Positions 46,865 through 57,381 of a DNA stretch of 64,000 bases are shown here, piece by piece. Every line of letters begins with the position of its first letter. Positions within the stretch are counted from its first letter, which is position 1. The position numbers were made by a program, and so were the translations under genes. Source of the stretch: Bacteroidota bacterium (GTDB taxonomy: Bacteria; Bacteroidota; Bacteroidia; AKYH767-A; 2013-40CM-41-45); contig SHNE01000017.1 in NCBI GenBank assembly GCA_004295015.1, positions 101,819 to 165,818 on the forward strand. Direction: 5' to 3'. The notes beneath the pieces were generated by a model. That model had not been told where the DNA came from. It made no database searches and saw only the letters and a list, made by a program, of their open reading frames with translations.

Positions 46865-47854
46865 ATGTCTTCCAACTTTGTTGACTTTGTTAAAATTTGC
46901 TGTCGCAGTGGGGCAGGTGGTGCTGGTGCCGTACATTTTCATCGTGACAAGAATACGGCCAAAGGTGGTCCGGATGGTGGAGATGGAGGACGAGGCGGTC
47001 ACATCATTCTGAGAGGCAATAGGCAACTCTGGACTTTACTTCACCTGAAGTATCGCAAACATGTAATTGCAGAAGAAGGACAAAGTGGTTCCGGTGCAAA
47101 TAAAACCGGTCATGAAGGTAAGGACGAGATCCTTGATGTACCTATAGGAACTATAGCGAAAGATGCAGAAACGAATGAATTTCTTTTTGAAATTACTGAA
47201 GATGGACAGGAAGTGATCCTTGCCAGTGGAGGAAGAGGAGGAAAGGGAAATAATTTTTTTAAGTCACCTACACTGCAGACTCCGCGCTTTGCTCAACCGG
47301 GAGAACCGGGTTTGGAGGAGTGGAAGATTCTTGAACTTAAATTACTCGCAGATGTAGGACTGGTCGGATTTCCGAACGCAGGTAAATCAACTTTGTTATC
47401 AGTAGTCAGTGCAGCCAAGCCTGAAATAGCTGATTACCCTTTCACCACCCTTGTTCCAAATCTTGGAATGGTAAGTTACAGAGAAGGGAAATCCTTTGTG
47501 ATGGCAGATATTCCGGGAATTATAGAAGGTGCTCATACAGGTAAGGGAATAGGATTACGATTTCTTCGTCATATAGAAAGGAATTCGATATTGCTGTTTA
47601 TGATTCCGTGTGACAGCAAGAACATTCGTGAAGAGTATTCTATTTTGTTAAATGAATTGAAGCAATTCAATCCTGAATTGCTCGATAAAGCAAGAGTTCT
47701 TGCAATAACAAAGGCAGATATGCTGGACAATGAGCTGATTGAAGAAATGAAGAAGGATGTTCCGGAGGAGTTACCAAGTATTTTTATCTCTTCTGTTGCT
47801 CAAATGGGGATAGCTGAACTGAAGGATATGTTGTGGAAAGAATTAAATAAATAA
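46865..47854 (+). CDS. obg: GTPase Obg
   Basis: This 329-residue protein has the glycine-rich Obg fold ([39 protein letters not shown]) over the first 155 residues. The GTPase domain follows, with G1 GFPNAGKST near residue 169, G3 [20 protein letters not shown] and G4 TKAD. It ends after the GTPase domain without the extra C-terminal domain of Gram-positive forms. Obg acts in late 50S assembly and stress response. It starts 76 bases after adk. Confidence 0.96.
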   Translation: MSSNFVDFVKICCRSGAGGAGAVHFHRDKNTAKGGPDGGDGGRGGHIILRGNRQLWTLLHLKYRKHVIAEEGQSGSGANKTGHEGKDEILDVPIGTIAKDAETNEFLFEITEDGQEVILASGGRGGKGNNFFKSPTLQTPRFAQPGEPGLEEWKILELKLLADVGLVGFPNAGKSTLLSVVSAAKPEIADYPFTTLVPNLGMVSYREGKSFVMADIPGIIEGAHTGKGIGLRFLRHIERNSILLFMIPCDSKNIREEYSILLNELKQFNPELLDKARVLAITKADMLDNELIEEMKKDVPEELPSIFISSVAQMGIAELKDMLWKELNK

Positions 47855-47864
47855 TTTCAGAAAG

Positions 47865-48437
47865 ATGCTCCAAATACTTAAAGAATTTGATGTAGCACTT
47901 TTTCTGTTTTTGAATAAACTACACTCTCCTCTTCTTGATGTTGTTTTTTATTGGATCAGCCAGAAATTTTTTTGGATACCGCTGTATGTTTATCTTTTGT
48001 GGTATTTATACAAAGAAGAGAAAAAAGATATTGTTGCTTTGTTGATAGGGGTTGTATTTACCATTACCTTGAGTGACCAGCTCGCGTCGACCGTATTAAA
48101 AAATCTGGTAATGCGACTTAGGCCTTGTCATGAGCCTGATCTCGCAGGTTTGGTCCATACCGTTAATGGATACTGTGGTGGATTGTATGGCTTTGTTTCT
48201 TCTCACGCATCCAATTCATTTTCACTTTTCGCATTTGTTTTTACCATAGTTAATGGCCGTAAATGGGCATTCAGGTATTATTTATTATTTTGGGCAGTCA
48301 TTCATTCATACAGCAGAATATACCTTGGTGTTCATTATCCCGCTGACATCGTTTGTGGCGCCTTCCTCGGGCTGGTGGTAGGATATGTTATCGCCAAATT
48401 ATATTTATACTATAAAAAACTTCGACATCCTTATTGA
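47865..48437 (+). CDS. PAP2-family membrane phosphatase
   Basis: This 190-residue protein has about five transmembrane helices and the three PAP2 motifs: KNLVMRLRP (Kx6RP), GFVSSHASNSFSLF (replacing the usual PSGH with SSHA) and SRIYLGVHYPADIVCG (SRx5Hx3D). It probably dephosphorylates a lipid carrier such as undecaprenyl diphosphate or a phospholipid. It follows obg by 10 bases and lies just ahead of the PafA-like gene, so they may share a transcript. Confidence 0.9.
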   Translation: MLQILKEFDVALFLFLNKLHSPLLDVVFYWISQKFFWIPLYVYLLWYLYKEEKKDIVALLIGVVFTITLSDQLASTVLKNLVMRLRPCHEPDLAGLVHTVNGYCGGLYGFVSSHASNSFSLFAFVFTIVNGRKWAFRYYLLFWAVIHSYSRIYLGVHYPADIVCGAFLGLVVGYVIAKLYLYYKKLRHPY

Positions 48438-48480
48438 GATATCCGGTACACGATCAAAAAACATTCAATTGCAACCTATC

Positions 48481-50121
48481 ATGACCCAACGAAATTTTAT
48501 TTTATCATTTTTAATACTTGTGTGTATAAATACCCATGCGCAGAAATCATCCCTTAGCGCACCTGATAAGCCGAAATTGGTAGTAGGCATTGTCGTTGAC
48601 CAAATGCGATATGATTATCTTTTTCGTTTTGAAGAAAAATATTCGGAAGGAGGTTTTAAGAGGTTAATGAGGAATGGATTCGTGTGTCGTAATGCCAATT
48701 TTAATTATGTTCCAACCCATACAGCACCCGGACACGCAACAATTTTTACAGGCGCAAATCCATCCGTTCATGGAATAATTGGTAATGATTGGTTTGACAG
48801 GTATGTCAAGAAAGAAATTTATTGTGTAGGTGACAGCACGGTAAAGCCTGTCGGGACTACTTCAATTTCGGGTAAGATGTCACCTGCTAATTTATTTTCT
48901 ACCACTTTTTCCGATGAGTTGAGGTTGAGCACGAATTTCCGATCACGTGTTTTTGGAATATCCTTGAAAGATCGTGGTGCCATATTGCCGGTAGGGCATA
49001 CAGCCAACGCTGCTTTCTGGCATGACCCATATCTGAATAATTGGGTGACGAGTACTTACTATATGAATGAACTTCCAAAATGGGTAAGCGAATTTAATGT
49101 TAGAAAAGTCTCCGACTCCCTGCTTAGCAATCCATGGAACACGCTTCTCCCTATAAAAAATTATACCGAAAGCGGGCCCGATAATACCCCTTATGAAGGC
49201 TTGTACAAGGGTGAAAAAGCTCCTGTTTTTCCACATGATTTGCCGGCTTTACGTGCAGTTGAGTCAGAGCTGATCAGAAAAACGCCTTTCGGAAATACCT
49301 ATACAAGAATGTTTGCTGAAGAGTTGATCCAGAATGAAAAACTGGGAAAAGGGGGGGAGGTTGATGTTCTTACCGTGAGCTTTTCTTCAACGGATTATAT
49401 AGGACATATGTATGGAACGAATGCGATAGAGCTTGAAGATACCTACCTTAGATTGGATTTGGATATTGAACATTTTCTAAACTTCCTTGACAAGAATATC
49501 GGAACAGATAACTATCTGCTTTTTCTTACTGCAGATCACGGTGCCGCACATAATCCTGATTTTTTACGAGACAATAAAATTCCTGCCGATTTCATTAATG
49601 ATTATGGCATATCTGACTCAATTAGAACTTTCATGAACAGAACTTTTAGCGATACAAATTTTGTGCTTGACATATCATCGAGCGCAGTTTATTTAAATCG
49701 TCCATATATTGACAGTAAGAAAGTAAGCATTAACGAAGTCGAAGAGAAATGTGCGGCGTATATAGCAGGCTTACCCGGTGTTGCTGCTGCCCTGACATCT
49801 GAAGAGTTACGCAATGGCTTAAGCCGCGAATCTCATTTTCGATTTTATCTCAATGGATTTAACCCTAAAAGATCCGCCGACATTTTAATTCAATACAGGC
49901 CGGGTTGGCTATCATGGTACAACCGTACCGGAACTACTCATGGAGTCGCATACAGTTACGATACACATGTACCTTTGATCTTTTTTGGAAATGGGGTTGC
50001 TCCGGGTTCTACATCATATCCTGTAAATATGATAGACGTTGCCCCTACAATTTCAACACTTCTCAACATAGAATTTCCAAACGGAAATACGGGGAATCCA
50101 ATTCTACAATTGATTAAATGA
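48481..50121 (+). CDS. pafA: PafA-like alkaline phosphatase / type I phosphodiesterase family
   Basis: The reading from ATG 48481 gives 546 residues with a signal peptide (to about residue 20, INTHAQ). It resembles PafA, the phosphate-irrepressible phosphatase of flavobacteria. Metal ligand D40 lies in VVDQMRYDY, the catalytic Thr T81 in YVPTHTAPGHATIFTG, and K163 and R165 in SLKDRGAILPVGH; FLTADHGAAHNP supplies further metal ligands. It should release phosphate from monoesters in the periplasm. The frame extends up to 48385, overlapping the PAP2 gene, but those residues are not signal-like. Confidence 0.9.
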   Translation: MTQRNFILSFLILVCINTHAQKSSLSAPDKPKLVVGIVVDQMRYDYLFRFEEKYSEGGFKRLMRNGFVCRNANFNYVPTHTAPGHATIFTGANPSVHGIIGNDWFDRYVKKEIYCVGDSTVKPVGTTSISGKMSPANLFSTTFSDELRLSTNFRSRVFGISLKDRGAILPVGHTANAAFWHDPYLNNWVTSTYYMNELPKWVSEFNVRKVSDSLLSNPWNTLLPIKNYTESGPDNTPYEGLYKGEKAPVFPHDLPALRAVESELIRKTPFGNTYTRMFAEELIQNEKLGKGGEVDVLTVSFSSTDYIGHMYGTNAIELEDTYLRLDLDIEHFLNFLDKNIGTDNYLLFLTADHGAAHNPDFLRDNKIPADFINDYGISDSIRTFMNRTFSDTNFVLDISSSAVYLNRPYIDSKKVSINEVEEKCAAYIAGLPGVAAALTSEELRNGLSRESHFRFYLNGFNPKRSADILIQYRPGWLSWYNRTGTTHGVAYSYDTHVPLIFFGNGVAPGSTSYPVNMIDVAPTISTLLNIEFPNGNTGNPILQLIK

Positions 50122-50428
50122 GATTTTAATCAACATGTAGAAATCGCAGATACCTTGCCAAGGAGTCCTGCACATTAAAATAAAGCTATTTTAGGATAAT
50201 TTTGGAGATGTTTTTCTTTTACCAATTTAAATATACTGTTCACCCCATCTTTATCTCCGTTTACCCACAAGCCTCTTTGTTGAAAAAATCCAAGAAGAGA
50301 TGTGTTAAATTTCTGGGATAGATTAGATAAAATGGCTATATTTGGAGGTCATGATTATGAATTGGTTCTTAGTGGGACTTTTTCATAAACATGAACTCTG
50401 TATAACCATTAAAACTAACCTCAGCAAC
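50122..50428 (+). other. 307-base gap before the giant surface protein gene
   Basis: The gap holds a TAnnTTTG box (TATATTTG at 50337-50344), about 85 bases before the chosen start. No small gene, terminator or repeat was seen. An in-frame ATG at 50351 would extend the protein by 26 residues without improving its signal peptide. Confidence 0.5.
50337..50344 (+). promoter_or_regulatory. Putative -7 box of the giant surface protein gene
   Basis: TATATTTG is a full match to TAnnTTTG. No TTG was found at the expected -33 distance. Confidence 0.45.
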
Positions 50429-53400
50429 ATGGGTAAAATCTTCAACTCTACTGCAAAATTAATTTTAGTTCTAATCTGCTTTTTACTTTTCCAGAAACAG
50501 GACTTGAAAGCCTCACATGCGATGGGAGCGGACCTGACTTATGAGTGCTTGGGGCCCAATCAGTACTTGTTGAAGTATTCATTTTACAGGGATTGTGATG
50601 GTATTAATGCCATGACATCAGTAACAGTGAACTACACTTCCAGTTGTTTCGGTGGGGGAAGCGTGGTGTTGAATCCAATTCCTCAACCATTTGATTCACT
50701 GCGTTGGGTTTATGCAACATGTCCTACTGCACGGACTACCTGTCAATCGCCTCCGGGAACATTTTTAGGAATTGAAGAATGGATTTATACCGGAATAGTA
50801 AATCTTCCCGGACCTTGCGCAGATTGGAATTTTAGTGTGAGTACTAACGCAAGAAATGCTACCATTACTACGATTGGTGCAAATCCTCAGGTAAGCTTGT
50901 ATGTGTATACCTTGATGAATAACATTGTGGCTCCCTGCAATAATTCACCAACTTTTAGCAATAAGCCTGTTCCTTTGGCCTGCGTCGGTCAGCAATTTAA
51001 TTTTAACCATGGTGCCTATGATGTTGATGGTGATTCAATCGCTTACTCTTTGATTACACCTAAGATCACAGCAACACTTGACGTTACCTATGATGCAAAC
51101 CATTCATACCTGAATCCTGTTCAATCATCCACCGGAACTATTTTTAATCCCGCCACAGGCGATTTTGTTGTGAAACCGGATGTAGTGGAAGTGACAATTT
51201 TTGCTGTGCTGGTAAGTGAATACCGAAATGGAGTTCTTATTGGTCAAGTGGAAAGGGATATACAGCTAAACATTATTCCTTGTACGAATGCTATTCCTGT
51301 ACTCTATGGAATTAATAATACGCCTAGCCACCGCCAGACAATTTGTGCTAATGCGCCATTTTCTTTTTACTCATCCACTGCAGATTTGGATTTAGATGAC
51401 ACTACACGTGTCACCTGGGACTTCGGTATCTCCAATGCTACCGTAACTTTTTCAGGGCCTAAGAATGATACAATGTATTTTTCATGGACTCCAACAACTG
51501 CTGATATTTCACCGATTCCACAATGTTTTACTGCTACAGTTACCGATGATAACTGTCCATATTTAGGTAGATCAACTTATTCATACTGTTTCACTGTTTG
51601 TGGTGTAGATGCTGACGCAGGGCCGGATCAGGTTGTTACTTGTGGTGCAACGGCAAATCTTTCAGGAAGCGCGCTCACAGGATGTGGTGCCATGACCTAT
51701 CGATGGCTTCCGAGCGGATTGGCCGGACAAAATTTAAATGGAGTAGGTGTTGGAAATTATTACCTTGAAGTAACTGCCGGGCCTGCCATGTGTAAAGATA
51801 CGGACACTGTTTCTGTACTGCCCGGTGTTGGCGTAGCCGCTGCAAATTTCACCTTTACTTCAAATTGTAGTGGTTTACCGGTGCAGTTTACCGATCAAAG
51901 CGTTGGAGCAGCATCATGGAATTGGGATTTTGGTGACATGACTACCAGTGCACTCCAGAACCCAAGTCATTCCTTTCCTGCTAACGGAACATATACTGTA
52001 AAACTGACAATAACTTCTGCAGCAGGATGTACAGACACTTTGTCGCAACAGGTTGTGGTTAATACTAATATTCCTACTGCTAATTTTAGTGCACCTAGCA
52101 GATGCATTGGTACCACGACGCCTTTTTCTGATTTGTCAGGCGGTTCTCCGGTCAGCTGGTCATGGAATTTCAATGATCCGGCCAGTGGCGTTAATAATAC
52201 TTCGGTCTCACAAAATCCAACACATACCTTCACAGCACCCGGTCCATACAATGTTACATTGATTGTAACCAATGCTGCCGGATGTACACATCAGATTCAA
52301 CAGAGTGTAACTGTAAATCCAAATCCTGTTATTGCAGTTCCTGATGTTGCAATTTGTTCAGGAGATCAGACTACGCTTAGTGCACCTGCAGGATATACTG
52401 CTTATGCCTGGGCACCGGGAGGTAATACTCAAACAATAACTGTTTCTCCGCTTGTAAATTCAGCTTATTCCATAACCGTAACTGATGCCAATACATGTCA
52501 GGGTAACGATGTGGTTAACGTGACTGTTAATCCATTGCCGACAGCTGTAGCAGGTGCAGATCAAACAATTTGTGAAGGTACATCTGCAAATTTATCGGGA
52601 AGTGGTGCCGGTGCAGGAGGCATATACCTTTGGAATCCCGGAAATCTGGCAGGGCAAAATGTTAGTGTTTCTCCGGTGATCACTACTGATTATACTGTTC
52701 GTGCAACTGATGTTCTTGGGTGTTCGAATACAGACGTACTAAGAATTAATGTTAATGCCATGCCTCAGGTAAATGCAGGTACTGATGGCGGGATTTGTAA
52801 GGGATCTTCTACAGTATTGTCTGTAGTTTCCGGTAGTGGAAGTTATTCCTGGACTCCCGGAGGTCAAACAACAGCATCAATCACTGTTTCACCTGCTGTT
52901 ACAACTACCTATACACTGACTGTTAGTGATGGTATAGGATGTTCCGGGATTGATGAAGTAACTGTTGTTGTGAATCCACTCCCTGTCGCTTCCTTCAACA
53001 CTTCCGCTCCTGTTTGTATGGGAAATGCGGTGAGCTTTACTGATGCTTCAAATATCCCTACGGGTAATATTAGCAGTTGGTATTGGAAATTCGGGGATGG
53101 ACAGACTTCAACCCTGCAAAACCCAAGTGCCACATATGCTTCTTCAGGTGGTTTTAATGTAGATTTATTAGTCACATCGAATGCCGGTTGTAAAGATTCA
53201 TCTGTTCAGTTTATCAATATTAACCCATTACCTACGGCCAATGCAGGGGCAGATGCAAATATTTGCCCTGGCTTTAATGCTACTCTAAACGGTGCGGGTG
53301 GGACTCAGTACTTATGGAATCCCGGAGGATTCACTACTGCCTCCATCACCATAAGTCCTGGCGCCACTACATTATACACCTTGAAAGTTACCGATGCAAA

Positions 53401-55171
53401 TGGCTGTGAAAATACAGCTCAGGCTCAGGTAATCGTAAATCCGGTTCCGGTTGCGAATGCCGGTGCAGATCAGAATATTTGTTATGGTGAAGCTACTTCC
53501 TTGTTTGCTTCAGGAATTGGAAATTATACATGGACACCCGGTAATGTAAACACTGCCGGTTATAATGTGAGCCCGGCTTCAACAACCACTTATACTGTGA
53601 GGGTTGTAAATGCATTTGGGTGCGAAGATTCTGATGACATAACTGTACAGGTAAATCCATTACCGGTTTCCAATTTTATTAATAGCGGACCCGTTTGTCA
53701 AAATTCGAATGTCAGCTTTAATGATTTATCGAACATCAGCACCGGTTCAATCGGCTCCTGGGAGTGGGATCTGGGTAACGGAACTCAAAGCACCTTACAG
53801 AACCCGTCTCTCAACTATGCTACAGCAGGTAATTTCAATGTTAAGCTGATTGTTACATCTAATCAGGGTTGTAAGGACACGTCTAATTCAATTTTAACGA
53901 TTTGGGCTGAACCGGTTGCTTCATTCGTCAATACTAATGTATGTGAAGGAAATCCTATTCAGTTTACCAATACATCTACTATCAGCGATGCTACACCGCT
54001 TATATATTCCTGGGCACTTGGAGATGGTACGCCTTCAGCTGCTGCTTCACCATCGCATTTATATGCTGCCTATGGCAGTTATCAGGCTGTTCTTAATGTG
54101 AGTTCACAAAACGGATGTACCAGTACAATTTCACGGGCAGTAAATGTTTATGCAATTCCTACGGCTAGTTTCGTATTTGATCCTGCCTGTGAAGATAGTC
54201 CTGCTCAATTCAATGACAGAAGTACAGTTCCTGACGGGAATATAAGTTCATGGTATTGGACATTTGGAGATGGTAGTATCGGTACACTTCCGAGTCCTGC
54301 GCATACCTATGCGGATCAGGGCGAGTATCCTATTCATTTATTGATTTCAAGCAACCATGGATGCAGGGATAGCACGAATGCAATGATTCGTATTATTCCA
54401 AGACCTCTGGTTGACTTTAGTACAGAAAGTGCATGTCAGGGAACTGTTATTCAATTGACCAGTTTGGCTACTCCTGTTACAGGTACTATAGTACAATACA
54501 ATTGGAGTTTTGGTGATGGAATGAGTTCAGGTGATGAGAATCCAACTCACCTCTATTCTCAGTATGGTTGGTACGAAGTCAGTCTTAGTGTTGTAACTGA
54601 TAGTGGCTGTACGACGACCCTTGCAAGGCCAAACGCATTAGAGATTTATCGTGCACCTGATGCTGTATTTACAAGCAGTTCAGAGCAGGCAAGTGATATA
54701 TATCCACTCATTAATTTTGTCAATGGTACCGGAAGTCAGGGCACTTACTTGTGGGATTTTGGAGATAGTACATTCTCCACCGAATATTCACCTACACACA
54801 TGTATGCAAGCGTAGGAGCTTATGACGTCCAGCTTATTGCTATTGATATGAATGGTTGTGTAGATTCAATTTATCAAAGAGTTGAAATCAGACCAAGCTC
54901 AACTATTTACATTCCGAATGCTTTCACACCAAACGGCGATCGCAAGAATGATCAGTTCAAAATCTACACTTATAATGTCGTGAAACTTGAAGCACAGGTT
55001 TTTGACAGATGGGGATTGAAAGTTTATGAATGGGATTCTTTGGATGGAGGATGGGATGGAGTCGTTAAAGGAAATCCGGTTCAATCGGACGTTTACGTTT
55101 ATCGGGTGTCAACGGTTGACGTGAATAACAAGCGTGAAACCAGGGTAGGACATGTAAGTTTGGTAAGATAA
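50429..55171 (+). CDS. Giant PKD/Ig-like repeat surface protein with gliding-type (type B) C-terminal domain
   Basis: This 1580-residue protein has a signal peptide ending near KASHA and an N-terminal region with SHAMGADLTYECLGPNQYLL, shared by many gliding-associated proteins. Two classes of repeat follow. At least eight PKD-like units show the W-x-F-G-D or W-x-L-G-N pattern (WDFGDMTTSALQNPSHSF, WTFGDGSIGTLPSPAHTY). Five or six Ig-like units have the AGADQxIC and NPLP pattern. The end (IYIPNAFTPNGDRKNDQFKI, FDRWGLKVYEWD) is the gliding-motility-associated C-terminal domain, a T9SS signal. It is probably an adhesin or filament on the cell surface. I chose ATG 50429 for the signal peptide; an in-frame ATG at 50351 is possible. 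Confidence 0.88.
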   Translation: MGKIFNSTAKLILVLICFLLFQKQDLKASHAMGADLTYECLGPNQYLLKYSFYRDCDGINAMTSVTVNYTSSCFGGGSVVLNPIPQPFDSLRWVYATCPTARTTCQSPPGTFLGIEEWIYTGIVNLPGPCADWNFSVSTNARNATITTIGANPQVSLYVYTLMNNIVAPCNNSPTFSNKPVPLACVGQQFNFNHGAYDVDGDSIAYSLITPKITATLDVTYDANHSYLNPVQSSTGTIFNPATGDFVVKPDVVEVTIFAVLVSEYRNGVLIGQVERDIQLNIIPCTNAIPVLYGINNTPSHRQTICANAPFSFYSSTADLDLDDTTRVTWDFGISNATVTFSGPKNDTMYFSWTPTTADISPIPQCFTATVTDDNCPYLGRSTYSYCFTVCGVDADAGPDQVVTCGATANLSGSALTGCGAMTYRWLPSGLAGQNLNGVGVGNYYLEVTAGPAMCKDTDTVSVLPGVGVAAANFTFTSNCSGLPVQFTDQSVGAASWNWDFGDMTTSALQNPSHSFPANGTYTVKLTITSAAGCTDTLSQQVVVNTNIPTANFSAPSRCIGTTTPFSDLSGGSPVSWSWNFNDPASGVNNTSVSQNPTHTFTAPGPYNVTLIVTNAAGCTHQIQQSVTVNPNPVIAVPDVAICSGDQTTLSAPAGYTAYAWAPGGNTQTITVSPLVNSAYSITVTDANTCQGNDVVNVTVNPLPTAVAGADQTICEGTSANLSGSGAGAGGIYLWNPGNLAGQNVSVSPVITTDYTVRATDVLGCSNTDVLRINVNAMPQVNAGTDGGICKGSSTVLSVVSGSGSYSWTPGGQTTASITVSPAVTTTYTLTVSDGIGCSGIDEVTVVVNPLPVASFNTSAPVCMGNAVSFTDASNIPTGNISSWYWKFGDGQTSTLQNPSATYASSGGFNVDLLVTSNAGCKDSSVQFININPLPTANAGADANICPGFNATLNGAGGTQYLWNPGGFTTASITISPGATTLYTLKVTDANGCENTAQAQVIVNPVPVANAGADQNICYGEATSLFASGIGNYTWTPGNVNTAGYNVSPASTTTYTVRVVNAFGCEDSDDITVQVNPLPVSNFINSGPVCQNSNVSFNDLSNISTGSIGSWEWDLGNGTQSTLQNPSLNYATAGNFNVKLIVTSNQGCKDTSNSILTIWAEPVASFVNTNVCEGNPIQFTNTSTISDATPLIYSWALGDGTPSAAASPSHLYAAYGSYQAVLNVSSQNGCTSTISRAVNVYAIPTASFVFDPACEDSPAQFNDRSTVPDGNISSWYWTFGDGSIGTLPSPAHTYADQGEYPIHLLISSNHGCRDSTNAMIRIIPRPLVDFSTESACQGTVIQLTSLATPVTGTIVQYNWSFGDGMSSGDENPTHLYSQYGWYEVSLSVVTDSGCTTTLARPNALEIYRAPDAVFTSSSEQASDIYPLINFVNGTGSQGTYLWDFGDSTFSTEYSPTHMYASVGAYDVQLIAIDMNGCVDSIYQRVEIRPSSTIYIPNAFTPNGDRKNDQFKIYTYNVVKLEAQVFDRWGLKVYEWDSLDGGWDGVVKGNPVQSDVYVYRVSTVDVNNKRETRVGHVSLVR

Positions 55172-55190
55172 AAAACCAACTATATTTTAG

Positions 55191-55228
55191 AATCGGCTGT
55201 ATTTCAGAGAAGTACAGCCGATTTTTTT
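55191..55228 (+). terminator. Terminator after the giant surface protein gene
   Basis: AATCGGCTGTA (55191-55201) pairs with TACAGCCGATT (55213-55223) around an eleven-base loop, followed by T residues to 55228. Confidence 0.9.
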
Positions 55229-55366
55229 ATGTTTAAAAACATGCTCATAAATTAGTTAGGAGGTCAACAGGTTTTTTTTAATCTGGACTAACTTTATCAT
55301 TGAAGAGGCGTATACCGTTACGTCTAAATTCACCCTACTTAAAATCGTTCGAATCCCGAAACCACT

Positions 55367-56638
55367 ATGTCTGAATTGAAAAGCAAGCATGAAATGGTGA
55401 TCGAAATTGTCAACCAAGTTGCATCGATCGCAGCCAAACTCGGTATTGTACATAATACTACCGATGACGTATCCCTTGACGGGAGACATATCACCATCAG
55501 AGGAAATAAGCTTCTGTATTTTGGTTCATGTGGTTATCTGGGACTGGAACATGACCCCAGATTAAAGCAAGGTGCTATTGATGCCATTAATCGGTATGGA
55601 ACGCAGTTTTCCTCTTCTCGAGCATATGTCTCTTCGTCCTATTACCAGCAGTCCGAGGAATTGTTAAGTAAGATTTTTGACAATAAACCTTTGTTGCTTT
55701 TGCAGTCTCTCACTGTCGGGCACATGTCTAACATACCGATTATTGTTGGAAACGAGGATGCTGTTATACTTGATTCACAGGTCCATGATAGCGTTCAAAC
55801 AGCTGTGCAATTATTGAAGTCCCGCGATGTGCATGTCGAAGTCATCCGACATAATCGCATGGATATGTTGGAAAGCAGGATCAAGGCATTGAAAAATAAT
55901 TACCAGAAAATCTGGTATATGGCCGATGGGGTGTATAGTATGCAAGGTGATTTTGCACCTGTGAAAGAGTTGTTTAGAATGGCCGATCAGTATGAGCAAT
56001 TACATTTATACATTGATGATATCCATGGAATGAGCTGGGCCGGACCGCATGGATCAGGGTACGTTTTAAGTCAGGGAAATTACCATCCCAGACTTTATCT
56101 CACAACCGGACTAACAAAAGCCTTTGGAACTGCAGGAGGCTTATTGATTTATCCTGAAGAAGCCATCTTCAATCTGATTAAGAACACCAGTAAAGCGTTT
56201 ATTTTCTCCATTCAAATGCCACCAATGGTATTGGGTGCAACGATAGAGGCAGCGAAGATTCACCTGAGCGATGAAATATATACTTATCAGGATGAAATGA
56301 AGCAAAAGATGGAGTTCTTCAATATGACTGCGAAGAAACTTGGTTTACCATTAATTAATGAAACCTTATCGCCCATTGGATTTATTGGGGTAGGAAAGCC
56401 CGATGTAGGCTATAACATGGTACGTCGGATGATGAACCAGGGCTATTATTTCAACTTAAGCGTTTTCCCTAGCGTTTCTTATAACAATACAGGCCTCCGT
56501 ATTCCGGTAAACCGACTGCATACTTTTGAGGACATTGAGAATCTCCTTACTGAGATCTCAATTCAATTGCCCCAAGCTCTTTCTGATTCCCAGTCAAGCA
56601 TGTCAGAAATCTTTAAGCATTTCAAATTGGTTGCATAA
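55367..56638 (+). CDS. Alpha-oxoamine synthase-like PLP enzyme (KBL/BioF/SPT-related)
   Basis: This 423-residue fold-type I PLP protein resembles 2-amino-3-ketobutyrate CoA ligase, BioF and serine palmitoyltransferase: LLYFGSCGYLGLEHDPRLK, SSSRAYVSSSYYQQSEELLS, and IWYMADGVYSMQGDFAPVKE. The hallmark motifs are altered. The usual DEAH[SG] reads DDIHGM, and the PLP-lysine segment reads TTGLTKAFGTAGG with K251. There are no fatty-acid or biotin genes beside it. It may have a different acyl or amino substrate. It is monocistronic, between two terminators. Confidence 0.8.
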   Translation: MSELKSKHEMVIEIVNQVASIAAKLGIVHNTTDDVSLDGRHITIRGNKLLYFGSCGYLGLEHDPRLKQGAIDAINRYGTQFSSSRAYVSSSYYQQSEELLSKIFDNKPLLLLQSLTVGHMSNIPIIVGNEDAVILDSQVHDSVQTAVQLLKSRDVHVEVIRHNRMDMLESRIKALKNNYQKIWYMADGVYSMQGDFAPVKELFRMADQYEQLHLYIDDIHGMSWAGPHGSGYVLSQGNYHPRLYLTTGLTKAFGTAGGLLIYPEEAIFNLIKNTSKAFIFSIQMPPMVLGATIEAAKIHLSDEIYTYQDEMKQKMEFFNMTAKKLGLPLINETLSPIGFIGVGKPDVGYNMVRRMMNQGYYFNLSVFPSVSYNNTGLRIPVNRLHTFEDIENLLTEISIQLPQALSDSQSSMSEIFKHFKLVA

Positions 56639-56659
56639 GCCGCCCACACTGAACAACAT

Positions 56660-56690
56660 AAAAAAAGCCCGGATTTCCGGGCTTTTTTTA
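56660..56690. terminator. Bidirectional terminator between convergent genes
   Basis: AAAAAAGCCCGG pairs with CCGGGCTTTTTT around the loop ATTT. It has A-rich and T-rich flanks, so it can work for both the oxoamine synthase gene and the convergent response regulator gene. Confidence 0.92.
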
Positions 56691-56710
56691 TGTTCAAGAA
56701 TGTTGGTTTT

Positions 56711-57136
56711 CTATGGCTGCTCACATAATTGCCAGAAATTGTTTAAGATGGCCACAGAGGCAACAAAGTTTTCGAAAGAAATTGGTTTGATAATATAGCC
56801 AGCCACATTATAATTGTAAGCTTCAAATCTGTCTTTATCATCATTGGAAGTAGTCATTACAAAGACGCTAATGGTATGTAATTCTTTGTCTCCCCTTAAT
56901 TCTTTTAGGAATTCAAGCCCATTCATTTTAGGCATATTAATATCTAACAGAATGATCCTTGGAGTAGGAGTAATCTTTGTGGCACCATTAGTACCCCGTA
57001 ATAAATCCAGTGCCTCAACTCCGTTATGAGAAATAAATAGCGGATTAGATATGTTACTTTTTTTGAATGCACGCTGCACATTCATACAATCAACCTCATC
57101 ATCGTCGACAAGGAGAATATTGACTAATTTTTCCAT
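56711..57136 (-). CDS. Single-domain response regulator (Rcp1-like)
   Basis: This 141-residue protein is a receiver domain alone, with acidic residues at 11-13 (LLVDDDEVD), phospho-acceptor D65 in ILLDINMPKMNG, and K117 in YIIKPIS. It has the extended first loop (QRAFKKSNISNPLFISHNGV) typical of Rcp1-type regulators that work with phytochrome-like kinases. It is divergent from the histidine kinase gene 245 bases away, its likely partner. It has no output domain, so it probably acts by phosphotransfer or protein contact. Confidence 0.9.
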   Translation of the reverse strand: MEKLVNILLVDDDEVDCMNVQRAFKKSNISNPLFISHNGVEALDLLRGTNGATKITPTPRIILLDINMPKMNGLEFLKELRGDKELHTISVFVMTTSNDDKDRFEAYNYNVAGYIIKPISFENFVASVAILNNFWQLCEQP

Positions 57137-57381
57137 AATTGATTAAAGTTTACGATTCAGATGTCGAAGGGGTTACATCTCAAAATTTCCGCTACCGGGT
57201 AAAAATAGCAATTAATTTTGTTTTAATTAACACTGGAAATCTTGTTAATTAAGTTAACAAAAATAAGCAAACAGGGCATATTTTATTTATTTGGAGTCAA
57301 AAATCACCTGTTTCTTACAGTTAGGAATCTAAAGGTGTACTTTAGCGTAAGATAATTACTAATCTTATATATAATAAGGTC

